The translations under genes and the position numbers were made by a program. A DNA stretch of 64,000 bases from contig JAFSFD010000002.1 of NCBI GenBank assembly GCA_017435365.1, forward strand, positions 1 to 64,000, in the 5' to 3' direction. This document shows, in pieces, positions 50,925 to 59,530 of this stretch. The notes beneath the pieces are model-generated. The model was not told where the DNA came from and searched no databases. It saw nothing but the letters and a program-made list of their open reading frames with translations. Origin of the DNA: Akkermansia sp. Lineage in GTDB: Bacteria; Verrucomicrobiota; Verrucomicrobiia; Verrucomicrobiales; Akkermansiaceae. Every line of letters begins with the position of its first letter. Positions within the stretch are counted from its first letter, which is position 1.

Positions 50925-51692
50925 TCAGCGTTTCGGATAGATAATTTTTACTTCATTCCCGCAATCCAGCATCATGGCAAGCTCATTCAGGTCTTTCTGC
51001 TCCATACGCAGCTTGATTGGGCCATGGCCATTCTGCCCGCTGGTCAGCACCATACCATTAGAAAGCAGCAAAACACGCTCCGATGCCGGATACTTCGGAG
51101 AACGCACCGGCACGGCGAGCCCCTCCAGGTATCCCTCCCTGGCCTTCAATTCCACCGTAGCGGTTTTCTGACCGGCGGGTGGTATATCATCCATACTCTC
51201 TATCTGGTAATCCGCCACCAGCTGCTGACCATCCCACACCGAGACCTCGCGCTGCAAGGGGCGGATCTCCATCCGCAGGCGCATGGGAACAAGCACCAGC
51301 TTCTGCCCGATTTGCAGTGCAGAAGGCTCCACAATCCCATTTAACATCATGATGACGTCCTGCGGGCATTTCTGAGTAGCCGCAATGCGGGCCATATTAT
51401 CCCCCTTGCGCACAGTGTACACAACAGCCCCGGGGTGCATGCGGGAGAGATAACGCGGCACATTCACGCGCCCGCATATCTGCCGGGCCTCTCGCCCGGC
51501 AATTCCCTCATCCGTCACATAGGGCTGAAGCAGCAAAACAGCCTCTCCGCCCTTCTGCTCCTGCATCAGGCGCCGGGCCTGCTCCAGTTCCTCCGGGCGG
51601 CGCGGCCAGAGTGAAAAATTATCTGTTGCAACAGCGGGCTGAAATGCACTATATAAGCCCGCGACGACGAAAATCAAAGAAGTTAATTTCAT
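50925..51692 (-). CDS. Exported LysM protein with a YkuD-like domain lacking the catalytic cysteine
   Basis: The 255-residue product has a signal peptide (MKLTSLIFVVAGLYSAFQPAVA), a helical segment, a LysM peptidoglycan-binding domain (VVYTVRKGDNMARIAATQKC to QIGQKLVLVP, about residues 90-135), and a C-terminal beta domain. In L,D-transpeptidases this last domain ends with SHGCIRL-type active-site sequence; here the corresponding stretch reads NGHGPIKLRMEQKDLNELAMML. If that alignment is right, the cysteine is replaced by proline and the domain is catalytically dead. It overlaps the upstream gene by 44 bp. Binding to peptidoglycan as a non-enzymatic partner is likely. Confidence 0.7.
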   Translation of the reverse strand: MKLTSLIFVVAGLYSAFQPAVATDNFSLWPRRPEELEQARRLMQEQKGGEAVLLLQPYVTDEGIAGREARQICGRVNVPRYLSRMHPGAVVYTVRKGDNMARIAATQKCPQDVIMMLNGIVEPSALQIGQKLVLVPMRLRMEIRPLQREVSVWDGQQLVADYQIESMDDIPPAGQKTATVELKAREGYLEGLAVPVRSPKYPASERVLLLSNGMVLTSGQNGHGPIKLRMEQKDLNELAMMLDCGNEVKIIYPKR

Positions 51693-52173
51693 GAGATTGC
51701 TGAATCATTTCCAACATAAAGCTGAGCAGAGAAACCTCCCAGGCATCATCCACCCCGGCAATAACCGCACGGAAAGGGTCGCCACTGGAAAGTGCCTCCC
51801 TCGCCAGTTTTTCCTCCACTTCCCGAACCGGCTCGTGCACCAATTCCTCATGCACATCTGAACGGCCGAAGCGAAATCCATACTCCATCAGCGCACGCAG
51901 ACGGGCTCCCTGGGATTCCATCCATTCAAAAAAGCGCGCGGCATCCGCCCCGAACCCCTCCGTTTCTACGCCTCGCAAATCGGCCGGGCGTATGATTCGG
52001 GGGCGGTTAGCCTCCACCCATCCGCTCCGGATGCGGCAGAGGCCAACCTCGTCCATGGGCTCAGTCACCATACGAAAATTGAACCGAGTGTCTCCAAAAG
52101 AATCAATCCGGCGATCCGGGACATAGAGCACCCGGGTCTGACGCATGGCATATTCGATGGAACTCCGGTTCAT
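51649..52173 (-). CDS. Conserved-looking protein of unknown function
   Basis: The 174-residue product has no signal peptide or membrane span. It is acidic and arginine-rich, with IDSFGDTRFNFRMVTEPMDEVGLCRIRSG in the first third and a helical end (EEKLAREALSSGDPFRAVIAG; VSLLSFMLEMIQQSHEINFFDF). I recognise no family. The gene overlaps the LysM gene by 44 bp and follows acpP and its hairpin, so it belongs to the same direction cluster. The overlap suggests a shared function with the LysM protein, but this is only context. Confidence 0.6.
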   Translation of the reverse strand: MNRSSIEYAMRQTRVLYVPDRRIDSFGDTRFNFRMVTEPMDEVGLCRIRSGWVEANRPRIIRPADLRGVETEGFGADAARFFEWMESQGARLRALMEYGFRFGRSDVHEELVHEPVREVEEKLAREALSSGDPFRAVIAGVDDAWEVSLLSFMLEMIQQSHEINFFDFRRRGLI

Positions 52174-52185
52174 AAGTACAGCAAA

Positions 52186-52219
52186 GGGCGGCTCCCCAAT
52201 TTATTTGGAGGAACCGCCC
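52186..52219 (-). terminator. Hairpin after acpP
   Basis: GGGCGG (52186-52191) pairs with CCGCCC (52214-52219) with further internal pairing (CTCC/GGAG), followed on the - strand by TTTGC. It is probably the acpP terminator or an attenuator. Confidence 0.6.
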
Positions 52220-52245
52220 GTTATCGAAAAAGCTACCGGGCCCAA

Positions 52246-52485
52246 TCAGGCCTTGTTTGCCTCAATGTATGCGACCACGTCGGCCACAGACTTAAGCTTC
52301 TCGGCGTCCTCGTCGGGAACTTCCACGGAGAACTTATCCTCGAAAGCCATCACGAGCTCTACGGTGTCAAGGGAGTCGGCACCAAGATCTTCGATGAACT
52401 TGGCATCGGAGGTCACTTTTTCGGGGTCAACGCTGAGCTGAGCAGCGATGATTTCTTTTACCTGGGATTCGATGTTGTCGGACAT
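52246..52485 (-). CDS. acpP: Acyl carrier protein
   Basis: The 79-residue acidic protein carries growing fatty acids on a phosphopantetheine arm. The attachment serine lies in [15 protein letters not shown] (Ser38 in the ADSL motif). Length and four-helix pattern are typical of AcpP. It supplies acyl chains to LpxA and lipid synthesis. It has its own promoter (TTGCAA and TAGAAT, 17 bp apart, on the - strand at 52541-52513) and no Shine-Dalgarno sequence. Confidence 0.97.
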   Translation of the reverse strand: MSDNIESQVKEIIAAQLSVDPEKVTSDAKFIEDLGADSLDTVELVMAFEDKFSVEVPDEDAEKLKSVADVVAYIEANKA

Positions 52486-52512
52486 AAGATGTGACAGATT
52501 TTAGGTGCCGTT

Positions 52513-52541
52513 ATTCTAGCGCGTTCCTCTCCTTCTTGCAA
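52513..52541 (-). promoter_or_regulatory. Promoter for acpP
   Basis: On the - strand TTGCAA (52541-52536) and TAGAAT (52518-52513) are separated by 17 bp; the leader is about 20 bases. Confidence 0.65.
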
Positions 52542-52574
52542 CAAAAAAAACTAAAGTATGCTCAAAAAAACGAG

Positions 52575-53327
52575 TTACGGGCGCAAACCGGCAGCTAAAG
52601 CAATGCCTTGCAACGTGAGACGCGGCTCAATTCTGCATTTTCTACGCATCAGGCACGAGACGACTTCAGCATCCCCCCCCGTCAGGATAACGTGTATACA
52701 CTCACCCAGTTCAGCTTCCACTGCATCCAGGAGCGCATCAATCATACCGGGATAACCGACCCGCACCGCGGCACTCATGGCCTGCCGGGTATCCTGCCCG
52801 ATGACGCCGCTGCCAGCCAATTCAGAGATGGCGGGCAATTGAGCGGTGCGGGAGTCCAGCGCCGCCGCCATTGCGGCATAACCGGGGGCAATCATGCCAC
52901 CGCGAAACACAGGATGCGACTCCGTACCGGTGACGACATCAAACGTCGTTGCAGTACCGAGGTCGACCGCAACCACGGGCAATGGAGAAATCGCTACCGC
53001 CGCCAGCACATTGGCAACGCGGTCAGCCCCTAAAGTGGCAACTCCCGGATATGATGAAAAATCGACAAGCGATGAAATTTCCGGTGATACATTCTCAAGG
53101 GGATATCCCTGCAACGCCGCACGGAGGCATTCGCCGGCCCACGGCACAACCGAACACAGACATACACGGGCAAAAGACCAGCCACGCAGTATATTCTGCA
53201 CGGTCAACACGGAGATATCCGCTGTGGGGAGCACCCGGATTTCCGAAAGTGCTCCGCCCTCGCACAGCGCAAACTTGGTACGCGTATTGGAGTTATCCAC
53301 CAGCAAGCAACTATCATCCCTTTTCAT
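52575..53327 (-). CDS. coaX: Pantothenate kinase, type III
   Basis: CoaX phosphorylates pantothenate in the first step of CoA synthesis and is not feedback-inhibited by CoA. The 250-residue product has LLVDNSNTRTKFALCEGG at the N-terminus (phosphate-1 motif), LGADRVANVLAAV, VVAVDLGTATTFDVV (phosphate-2 motif) and GGMIAPGYAAM. The start is the ATG at 53327, because it forms an ATGA overlap with the upstream gene and begins the homology. A longer frame to 53405 lies in the neighbouring gene and is rejected. The phosphate-1 motif reads DNSNTRTK instead of the usual DIGNTNTK. Confidence 0.93.
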   Translation of the reverse strand: MKRDDSCLLVDNSNTRTKFALCEGGALSEIRVLPTADISVLTVQNILRGWSFARVCLCSVVPWAGECLRAALQGYPLENVSPEISSLVDFSSYPGVATLGADRVANVLAAVAISPLPVVAVDLGTATTFDVVTGTESHPVFRGGMIAPGYAAMAAALDSRTAQLPAISELAGSGVIGQDTRQAMSAAVRVGYPGMIDALLDAVEAELGECIHVILTGGDAEVVSCLMRRKCRIEPRLTLQGIALAAGLRP

Positions 53328-54436
53328 AAGCAGAATCGATGACAAATGATACGGGCAATGCGGGCGGCAGCCCGGGAGCGGTCGGCAGACTGCATGGCGG
53401 CGCACATTCTGCGCCAGCCGGCGGCATCATGCTCCAGCATGCGGCGCAGAGTATTCACCAGGTGCGCAGTAGATTCCACATGACAGCCTGCAGCATCTTC
53501 CAGCAACAATTCCAGATTCCCCTGTTCCTGCCCGGGTAAGATAAAGTTTACCAGTAAGGGGACATTGGACGCATAACATTCGAACATCGTTGCAGCCCCT
53601 GCCTTGCCAATATAAAAATGACTCTCGCGCAGCAGCTGGTGCATCGACTCAGACTCTCGCAGCACCACCAGGCGCCCGGCTGCACATTCTGCACAGAACC
53701 GGCGCTGAAGTAGGTGCACTCTGTTACCGGCCAGCACAGTCAGCCGCAGTTGGGGGAATGCAGCAAGCATGGCCGATACATCATTCACCACACCCAGGGT
53801 CCGTCTGTACGCTCCGTACAGAATTCTGAGATTCTCCGAATCCGGCGCGAGCCTGTGCTGAGCAGGTGCAAATCTGCTTTTTACCGGGAATCCCGGAGCC
53901 AGCACCATGTCGCCACCCAGAGCATAGCGGTCCATCACCATGCGACGCGAGTCTTCATCCGGAACCAGCACCAGCTCCGCAGCTGATCGCATCCAGGGGC
54001 GGCTGATTTCCCGGGCATCGGTCACCAGCATGGTATACGGCGGCACCTGCACGCCGCGTTCCTTGAGCGCATCCAGCATATACGCAAACAAGGGATAAGT
54101 GCAGATGATAAGGTCGGGCTCCCAGGAGCTCAGCAATTCGTGCGTATAGCGCAACAATCCGGCAAACAACGGGCGCTTCACCATCCTGGCCCAGTCTGCT
54201 GTATCCGTAAGCGAATAAGTCACCCCCCATAACCACGGGGCTCTCCGCACGCACAGTTCATAAAACTTCTGCGTGCACCGGAATGCCACCGGCTGAGCCT
54301 CGGCACACACATCCACAGTCCGGCTCACCCAGCCATCATGCCCGAACTGCTCAGCCAGAGCCGCAGCAGCGGAGTGATGTCCCTGCCCGTAGCCGACACT
54401 TAAAAGCAAAAGCCTTCTTGCACGCTCACTTCTCAT
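53324..54436 (-). CDS. MGDG-synthase/MurG-like glycosyltransferase (GT28 type)
   Basis: The 370-residue protein resembles the monogalactosyldiacylglycerol synthase family, related to MurG. The N-terminal half has LLLSVGYGQGHHSAAAALAEQF (about residues 10-31) and DLIICTYPLFAYML; the C-terminal half has the donor-binding motif FYIGKAGAATMFECYASNVPLLVNFILPGQEQGNLELL (stretch near 278-315). Enzymes of this family add sugars to diacylglycerol to make glycolipids. It is coupled to coaX by an ATGA overlap. The donor and lipid acceptor are unknown. A glycolipid or polysaccharide role fits the nearby export genes. Confidence 0.85.
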   Translation of the reverse strand: MRSERARRLLLLSVGYGQGHHSAAAALAEQFGHDGWVSRTVDVCAEAQPVAFRCTQKFYELCVRRAPWLWGVTYSLTDTADWARMVKRPLFAGLLRYTHELLSSWEPDLIICTYPLFAYMLDALKERGVQVPPYTMLVTDAREISRPWMRSAAELVLVPDEDSRRMVMDRYALGGDMVLAPGFPVKSRFAPAQHRLAPDSENLRILYGAYRRTLGVVNDVSAMLAAFPQLRLTVLAGNRVHLLQRRFCAECAAGRLVVLRESESMHQLLRESHFYIGKAGAATMFECYASNVPLLVNFILPGQEQGNLELLLEDAAGCHVESTAHLVNTLRRMLEHDAAGWRRMCAAMQSADRSRAAARIARIICHRFCL

Positions 54437-54457
54437 ATATCAGCCATTCAGAAAAAC

Positions 54458-54482
54458 AAGCTCCGGCTGAAAGCCGGAGCTT
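54458..54482 (-). terminator. Terminator of the exopolysaccharide export genes
   Basis: AAGCTCCGGCT (54458-54468) pairs with AGCCGGAGCTT (54472-54482); on the - strand it is followed by GTTTTTC. Confidence 0.8.
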
Positions 54483-54504
54483 CATGATGAGCCTATTTTC
54501 TGCC

Positions 54505-55122
54505 TTATGGCCCAATCTTGTCGGGCCTACCCTCGAATGCCGGGCGCCGCGGCACAAATACCGAGTCATTCGGCATCAACTTGATAGAGCGATCGCGCGC
54601 ACTGAAATAATCATAGGTTCGTGTCACCTTGCCACGCGTAATCTGAATCTTGCGAGAGCCGAAGTCGGTAATATCGCCGCACTCAATCAACGCCTGAATC
54701 AGAGTCATACCCTCACGGTAAGGCAGATTCTTCTTACCGGCAACATGACCAGTCACCTGCACATAGCGGGCATCCACAGCAGCCTCCCCCTTCGGCCCTA
54801 CGTTGGCCATGACGATGGGGTCCGAATAAATCTGCTGAGTCAGGTACAGCGAGCGGAGCTTATTTTCCACCTGGCGTGCCGTAAGGCCGACAACGCTGAC
54901 GCGCCCGGAAAGATACGGCATGGAAATAGTACCATCCTGACGACTGACCGCATACTCACCATTCACGTTATTAACGTCTTCGCTCGGGATATTCTTGAAC
55001 TGGACTACGATAATGCCGCCCTTAGTTGCGCGGGGCTCGGTAGAGGCATCCTGAGCCAGCAGCGGCAGTGCCAGCATGCACATTACCAGCAGAAGAACCT
55101 GTTTCAAAATAGAGTTTCTCAT
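54505..55122 (-). CDS. Short polysaccharide export (OPX) protein
   Basis: The 205-residue product has a signal peptide (MRNSILKQVLLLVMCMLALPLLAQ) without a lipobox cysteine, then a poly-export domain (YAVSRQDGTISMPYLSGRVSVVGL, TARQVENKLRSLYLTQQIYSDP) and a single SLBB-type segment (VQVTGHVAGKKNLPYREGMTLIQALIECGDI; SRKIQITRGK). It lacks the C-terminal helix that forms the outer-membrane pore in Wza. Short OPX proteins of this kind are thought to work with a separate outer-membrane barrel, and such a barrel gene lies in the same cluster at 57403-58608. It is 9 bp downstream of the tyrosine kinase gene. Confidence 0.85.
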   Translation of the reverse strand: MRNSILKQVLLLVMCMLALPLLAQDASTEPRATKGGIIVVQFKNIPSEDVNNVNGEYAVSRQDGTISMPYLSGRVSVVGLTARQVENKLRSLYLTQQIYSDPIVMANVGPKGEAAVDARYVQVTGHVAGKKNLPYREGMTLIQALIECGDITDFGSRKIQITRGKVTRTYDYFSARDRSIKLMPNDSVFVPRRPAFEGRPDKIGP

Positions 55123-55131
55123 GGTATTTCT

Positions 55132-57330
55132 TCAGTAAAGATCTTCCTGATTCTTGTTTTCCACTTTTGCCACTGCCTTAGCACCCGGCTGCGGGGAAGA
55201 AGGCTTCGGCTCGGAGCGGCCCTCACCCTTGCTGTAGTATGAGTAATAAGTGGTATAGTACTGATACTGCGTATCACCGCTGATATCCACATTATTCATA
55301 ACCAAGCCCATAATCTGGCCACCTGCGTTCTGAACAAGAGACTTCGCGCGCAGCAGAGCCTTAATCGGCATCTTGCGCGGTTGCAGCACCAGCAGCGTTG
55401 CATCCGCCTTGCTCACAAGCAGTGAGGCATCACTCACGCCCAGCACAGGCGGAGAGTCAATCAATACGATATCAAAACGACGGGACACCTCGCTGATGAG
55501 TTTCTGCATGCGGTGCGAGCCGATGAGACCACTGGGGTCAGTCGGTATGGGACCACTGGGCAGCATGTACAGGTTGGCATGTCCGGTCTGGAACACCACA
55601 TCCTTCAGCTCGGCCATGCCGGCCAGATAAGTAGACAAACCTACATCACTCTTCAGCTCGGCATAGCGTGCGAGACGCGGGCGACGCAGGTCCGCATCCA
55701 TCATAAGTGTGCTGTATCCTGCCTGGGAGAACACATAGGCCAGATTACTCAGGGTCGTAGTCTTACCTTCACCGGCATTAGCAGACACCACGGCAATAGT
55801 AGTAGCTTTGTACAAATCCTTCTTCAGCTCGATATTCGTGCGCAGGATTCGGTACGCCTCCGCATCCGGACTGTCTCCCCCCTGCAGAATCAGCAGGCCG
55901 GCATCCTGAGGGATAACCCCCAGCACAGGCAGCCCCATGTTGCGTTCGGCGTCTTCCAGGGTCTTGATGGAGGTATCAAAGTAGTTGCTGATAAATGCCA
56001 CCACAATACCGGCAAGCAGCCCCACCACGGCGCCAATAATAAGATTCAGGCGGTAATTAGGGCTGCTGGGTGCCCCCGGAAGACCAGGACGGCTGTATAC
56101 ATCCAGACTGGTACGGGGCGCCATCAGGCGCATCTTATCGGCAATATAGTCATTCTCCAGTTTATCATAACGGGCCTTTTCAGCAGCGTATTCCTGGAGC
56201 GCATTCTTCACCTTCTGGTCTTCGAGCGTCTTATCGCGCAGGCGGTCACGAGCCTCGACATAGCGCTGCTCCACATTCTGCAGTTCAGATTTCTTGACAT
56301 CGAGCTGATCCACCATAGCGTCACGCATGCCGACCAACTCCTCATACAGCTGCTCACGCGTGCTCTTGTGCTGTTCATCCAGACGGAGCACATTGGGATG
56401 GCGCTGGCCATAGCCACTGAGCAGCATCTGCGCACGGTTGTTTTCCTCCTCGGTAAAGCGATTATTCAATTCACGCACTTTGGCAGAGCAATAGGACTCA
56501 GCTGTCAGCAAACCGGTGCGGGTAACATAGCTCAACAGCTCTGCATCCTTCAAATCCTGCAATTTGCTGATATGCACTGTCATCTGCGCAATCTCAGTCT
56601 CCAATGTCAGTTTGGAATTATTCAACTGCTGCAGAGTCTGTTCTTCAGCACCGGTAGAAACGGGCACTCCATGGCCGGCATCACTCCACATTCCCTGAAT
56701 GTACTTGCCGGAACGAATGTACTGGCGCACCACGTCTGCCTTGCGTTCCAGTTCATCCTGACGGGAACGCAGCACTTCGTATCGCTTATTGATAGCCTCG
56801 TTGATAACGGCGTTTTCCTTCTCCTCTCGCAGTTCCTTATAGCAATCTACGACGGCCTGACACACCTGCTGGGAAACGCGCGGGTCATTCGTGGTTACCG
56901 TTATATCCACAAGATTCGTATTCTTACGCGGCATCACCCTGATCATGCTCATCAGAACATTAGCAGCCGTTGTCTCATCCATCTGCCATTCATTGGGCAA
57001 ATCAAGCTTGTTAGCGACTGCTATCAGGTTCTGCTGGGAAACCAGGATTTCGAACTGGGTCTGCATGTAAGCACCGCCATCAGCCATGGCTGCAATGGGA
57101 TTACCCTCGCCCCCCACTGCAACATTAATCAAATCTCGCGGCTGCTTAATCTCAAAGGTCATGCCGCTCATGTACTTGGGCGTCATCATCTTCGTAATGA
57201 CGGCACTACTCACAAACACAAGAAGAAAAACAAGCAATATCGTCTTCCACCTGCTCCGCAGAATCTGCATGTAATCCTGCGCATGCAACATTGCCTCCAT
57301 CTGTTTAGGCGAATTTACGCTCGTATCCAT
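55132..57330 (-). CDS. Polysaccharide co-polymerase fused to tyrosine autokinase (Wzc-like)
   Basis: The 732-residue protein controls chain length and export of a Wzy-type polysaccharide. Two membrane spans (WKTILLVFLLVFVSSAVITK near 29-48 and LIIGAVVGLLAGIVVAF near 434-450) flank a periplasmic coiled-coil region. The cytoplasmic BY-kinase domain has Walker A VSANAGEGKTTTLSN (about residue 510-524), Walker A' LMMDADLRRPRL and Walker B VLIDSPPVLG. A tyrosine cluster near the C-terminus (QYQYYTTYYSYYSKG) is the usual autophosphorylation site. It lies between the barrel and OPX genes. Confidence 0.95.
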   Translation of the reverse strand: MDTSVNSPKQMEAMLHAQDYMQILRSRWKTILLVFLLVFVSSAVITKMMTPKYMSGMTFEIKQPRDLINVAVGGEGNPIAAMADGGAYMQTQFEILVSQQNLIAVANKLDLPNEWQMDETTAANVLMSMIRVMPRKNTNLVDITVTTNDPRVSQQVCQAVVDCYKELREEKENAVINEAINKRYEVLRSRQDELERKADVVRQYIRSGKYIQGMWSDAGHGVPVSTGAEEQTLQQLNNSKLTLETEIAQMTVHISKLQDLKDAELLSYVTRTGLLTAESYCSAKVRELNNRFTEEENNRAQMLLSGYGQRHPNVLRLDEQHKSTREQLYEELVGMRDAMVDQLDVKKSELQNVEQRYVEARDRLRDKTLEDQKVKNALQEYAAEKARYDKLENDYIADKMRLMAPRTSLDVYSRPGLPGAPSSPNYRLNLIIGAVVGLLAGIVVAFISNYFDTSIKTLEDAERNMGLPVLGVIPQDAGLLILQGGDSPDAEAYRILRTNIELKKDLYKATTIAVVSANAGEGKTTTLSNLAYVFSQAGYSTLMMDADLRRPRLARYAELKSDVGLSTYLAGMAELKDVVFQTGHANLYMLPSGPIPTDPSGLIGSHRMQKLISEVSRRFDIVLIDSPPVLGVSDASLLVSKADATLLVLQPRKMPIKALLRAKSLVQNAGGQIMGLVMNNVDISGDTQYQYYTTYYSYYSKGEGRSEPKPSSPQPGAKAVAKVENKNQEDLY

Positions 57331-57353
57331 ATCCTTGTCTATAAGAATTAAAC

Positions 57354-57387
57354 GCCGGAGAGGCTTGTCTCGATAATCCTCTCCGGC
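57354..57387 (-). terminator. Hairpin between barrel and kinase genes
   Basis: GCCGGAGAGG (57354-57363) pairs with CCTCTCCGGC (57378-57387); on the - strand TTTAATTC follows. It may end or attenuate transcription of the barrel gene before the kinase gene. Confidence 0.65.
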
Positions 57388-57402
57388 ACATTAAAAACAA
57401 CA

Positions 57403-58608
57403 CTAGAAATTGTATGTCAGGCCAGTTGAAATATTATGGCGCGTGTAGTCAATGCCCCCACTGTCACGGTCAGACTCATACCAGGTGTATCGGTATTCTA
57501 TGGAGCCATAAAGCTTTTCAGAGAAGCGGTAAGTCATCCCCACATTAGGAATAATCGTCGTATTGGTCTCATCCTCCAGGCGCCCGGTACCCTTCGTGTA
57601 GCTGCTGCGCATAAGAGAAAGGCCGAACGTAAACGACACATCCGGAGAAAGAGTGTACGAACAGTTAGCCCCTACGCGCCAGGTTAAATCAGAAAGGTAG
57701 TTAGCCCCTACGCCACGGTAAGTATCTACATTCTCATTGGAAAGGGAAAGGTAGAAATTGGCACTGAATCCTTCTGCCACCCGGCGGTTGTAACCCAGGT
57801 TTACTACAGGAGAAAGAATGCTGTCATTGTGCACGTACTTGGTCTGCAAGCCTATGGAGCCACTGCAACTGGAAACAGGGTCCAGAGAACGGCTGAACCC
57901 GGCTGTCACCGTTATATTGTCAGAATTATACCCCTTCTCGCGCAAATCACGGCGATACGTAAGATTTGTGTTGTACGAAAGCAGCTCTGAGGCACGATAG
58001 CTCAACCCGGCGCCGCCGCTTACATACTGGCGGTTGTCATCCTGATATTCCGTCTCGCTGTACAGATTACCGCTGTAGGTTCCGTTTACATTCCAGCTCC
58101 AGCGGCTGTCAATCGACTGATTGTAGGAATTACTGAACGACCAGTTCAGACAATCACCCTGCCTGCGCGAGGCCGAAATGCCGCTCGCGTACTCCGGCTC
58201 CGGGCTGTACGTCACAGAAAGACTGGCAGAATACGAACTGCGCGAAGTGAAAGCATGCACAATGCTGGCCGTCAACCCGCAGTCCGCATACATCTTCTTA
58301 GACGAAGATGCTGAGGAAGCCTTGGAATAGCGTGTTGCACCCAGATTAAATCTGTATGAAATCTTGTCTACAGACTCGTAATCCGCAAAGCTAGCGCCGA
58401 AACCTGCATTTATGTACGAACTTGCCTGCTCATCAACAGATGAAGCATTCATGTTCGTATCATAACCGAATCGAGCATAAGCGTTATACTTGGCGGCGTG
58501 CGATTCCGGCAACCCCACGGACGGAGCCATATCATACAAGGATATAGCACCCGCGTTCACTGCACACATCCCTGTGAGCAGCAGCAACTTGTAAAAATTC
58601 GATTTCAT
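57403..58608 (-). CDS. Outer-membrane beta-barrel protein, candidate polysaccharide porin
   Basis: The 401-residue product has a signal peptide (MKSNFYKLLLLTGMCAVNAGA) and a C-terminus of alternating residues ending in Phe (NISTGLTYNF), the usual barrel-insertion signal. The body is rich in aromatic and Ser/Asn/Tyr residues in repeated two-strand units (for example SYRFNLGATRYSKASS; SASLSVTYSPEPEYASG), consistent with roughly 16-18 strands. It is similar in style to barrels of exopolysaccharide loci. Together with the short OPX protein and Wzc-like kinase it could form an export channel across the outer membrane. Confidence 0.78.
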   Translation of the reverse strand: MKSNFYKLLLLTGMCAVNAGAISLYDMAPSVGLPESHAAKYNAYARFGYDTNMNASSVDEQASSYINAGFGASFADYESVDKISYRFNLGATRYSKASSASSSKKMYADCGLTASIVHAFTSRSSYSASLSVTYSPEPEYASGISASRRQGDCLNWSFSNSYNQSIDSRWSWNVNGTYSGNLYSETEYQDDNRQYVSGGAGLSYRASELLSYNTNLTYRRDLREKGYNSDNITVTAGFSRSLDPVSSCSGSIGLQTKYVHNDSILSPVVNLGYNRRVAEGFSANFYLSLSNENVDTYRGVGANYLSDLTWRVGANCSYTLSPDVSFTFGLSLMRSSYTKGTGRLEDETNTTIIPNVGMTYRFSEKLYGSIEYRYTWYESDRDSGGIDYTRHNISTGLTYNF

Positions 58609-58634
58609 ACAGGTGATCAGGCCTCAGCAAACTA

Positions 58635-59192
58635 TTAGTTGTTTGCAGATGTAGGCGGGGGTGTCGGAAGAACCGAATACTCAGGAGCCACAGGAGCCGT
58701 GGGCACATAAGCCTCCAAAGCCTCAGCAGAAACACCATTGCCTGCTGCGCGGCCCGCTACCGCACTACCTACCACACCCTGCACCACCGCTGCCGCCACA
58801 GCCTGTGTCTGCGGCATAGTGTACAGAGAAGAAAGCAACTGATACCCCTGAGAAGAAACCAGCCCGGCACCAGCCGACGAGCTCTGGTAAGTCGCAGCGC
58901 TCTGAACAAAACCGGATTCCAGTGACGGCGCAGCCAGAAGAACAGAGCGAAGAATAGCGTACGTCTCCGTCACGCTCCAGTTCTGACGCTGCTGCATCAC
59001 ATTCTGGAACACCTCAACAGCCTGACTCGGCTGAGCCTTCACCAGCTCATACACAGCCATACTAAGCGCATCCAGAGACGCACCGGAGGCCTCCTGCGCC
59101 ATGGCGGACACAGAAGAAAGGCTCGCCTCTTCAGCATGCACAGTGCCAGCAAGCATACCAGCGAGCAGAATCACAGAAAGTACCTTTTTCAT
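58635..59192 (-). CDS. Exported Ala/Ser-rich protein of unknown function
   Basis: The 185-residue product has a signal peptide (MKKVLSVILLAGMLAGTVHA) and an Ala, Ser, Gln and Val-rich helical body (SLDALSMAVYELVKAQPSQAV; AVAAAVVQGVVGSAVAGRAAG) with a proline-rich tail (PTAPVAPEYSVLPTPPPTSANN). No cysteine remains after cleavage and no known family is recognised. It lies 26 bp upstream of the barrel gene on the same strand, so it is the first gene of the export operon and probably acts in the periplasm or at the outer membrane with it. Confidence 0.72.
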   Translation of the reverse strand: MKKVLSVILLAGMLAGTVHAEEASLSSVSAMAQEASGASLDALSMAVYELVKAQPSQAVEVFQNVMQQRQNWSVTETYAILRSVLLAAPSLESGFVQSAATYQSSSAGAGLVSSQGYQLLSSLYTMPQTQAVAAAVVQGVVGSAVAGRAAGNGVSAEALEAYVPTAPVAPEYSVLPTPPPTSANN

Positions 59193-59221
59193 ACGCGTAT
59201 CACCTTTACAGTTTAAGGTTA

Positions 59222-59292
59222 AGCGGGTAGCGGGAATCGAACCCGCATGATCAGCTTGGAAGGCTGGAGCTTTGCCATTAAGCTATACCCGC
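59222..59292 (-). tRNA. tRNA-Gly (TCC anticodon)
   Basis: The - strand forms a cloverleaf: acceptor GCGGGTA/TACCCGC, D-arm TAGCTTAATGGCAAAGC, anticodon loop CTTCCAA with anticodon TCC, T-arm GCGGGTTCGATTCCCGC. CCA is not encoded. Confidence 0.94.
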
Positions 59293-59371
59293 GTACTTGC
59301 CCAAAGGCTAGCATACTTCCCCTCGTATTTCAAGCATAATCTGATATACAGACAAAATTTCTTTTTTTCTC

Positions 59372-59400
59372 TTGACAGGTCGGCTCACTCAGTATAAAAT
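59372..59400 (+). promoter_or_regulatory. Promoter for tRNA-Gly (CCC)
   Basis: Consensus TTGACA (59372-59377) and TAAAAT (59395-59400; within TATAAAAT) are 17 bp apart, 16 bp before the tRNA. Confidence 0.75.
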
Positions 59401-59416
59401 CCGCGGCACACCGCAT

Positions 59417-59487
59417 GCGGGCGTCGTTCAATGGTAGGACGCGTGCTTCCCAAGCATGAGACACGGGTTCGATTCCCGTCGCCCGTA
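59417..59487 (+). tRNA. tRNA-Gly (CCC anticodon)
   Basis: The acceptor GCGGGCG pairs with CGCCCGT, the anticodon stem CGTGC/GCATG encloses TTCCCAA with anticodon CCC, and the T-arm is ACGGGTTCGATTCCCGT. CCA is not encoded. It is divergent from the TCC tRNA-Gly. Confidence 0.94.
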
Positions 59488-59496
59488 TTCCTTCTC

Positions 59497-59530
59497 AACG
59501 GCAGAGTCGCACATCGTCTCTGCCGTTTTT
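59497..59530 (+). terminator. Terminator after tRNA-Gly (CCC)
   Basis: AACGGCAGAG (59497-59506) pairs with CTCTGCCGTT (59518-59527), followed by a T-run. Confidence 0.85.
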
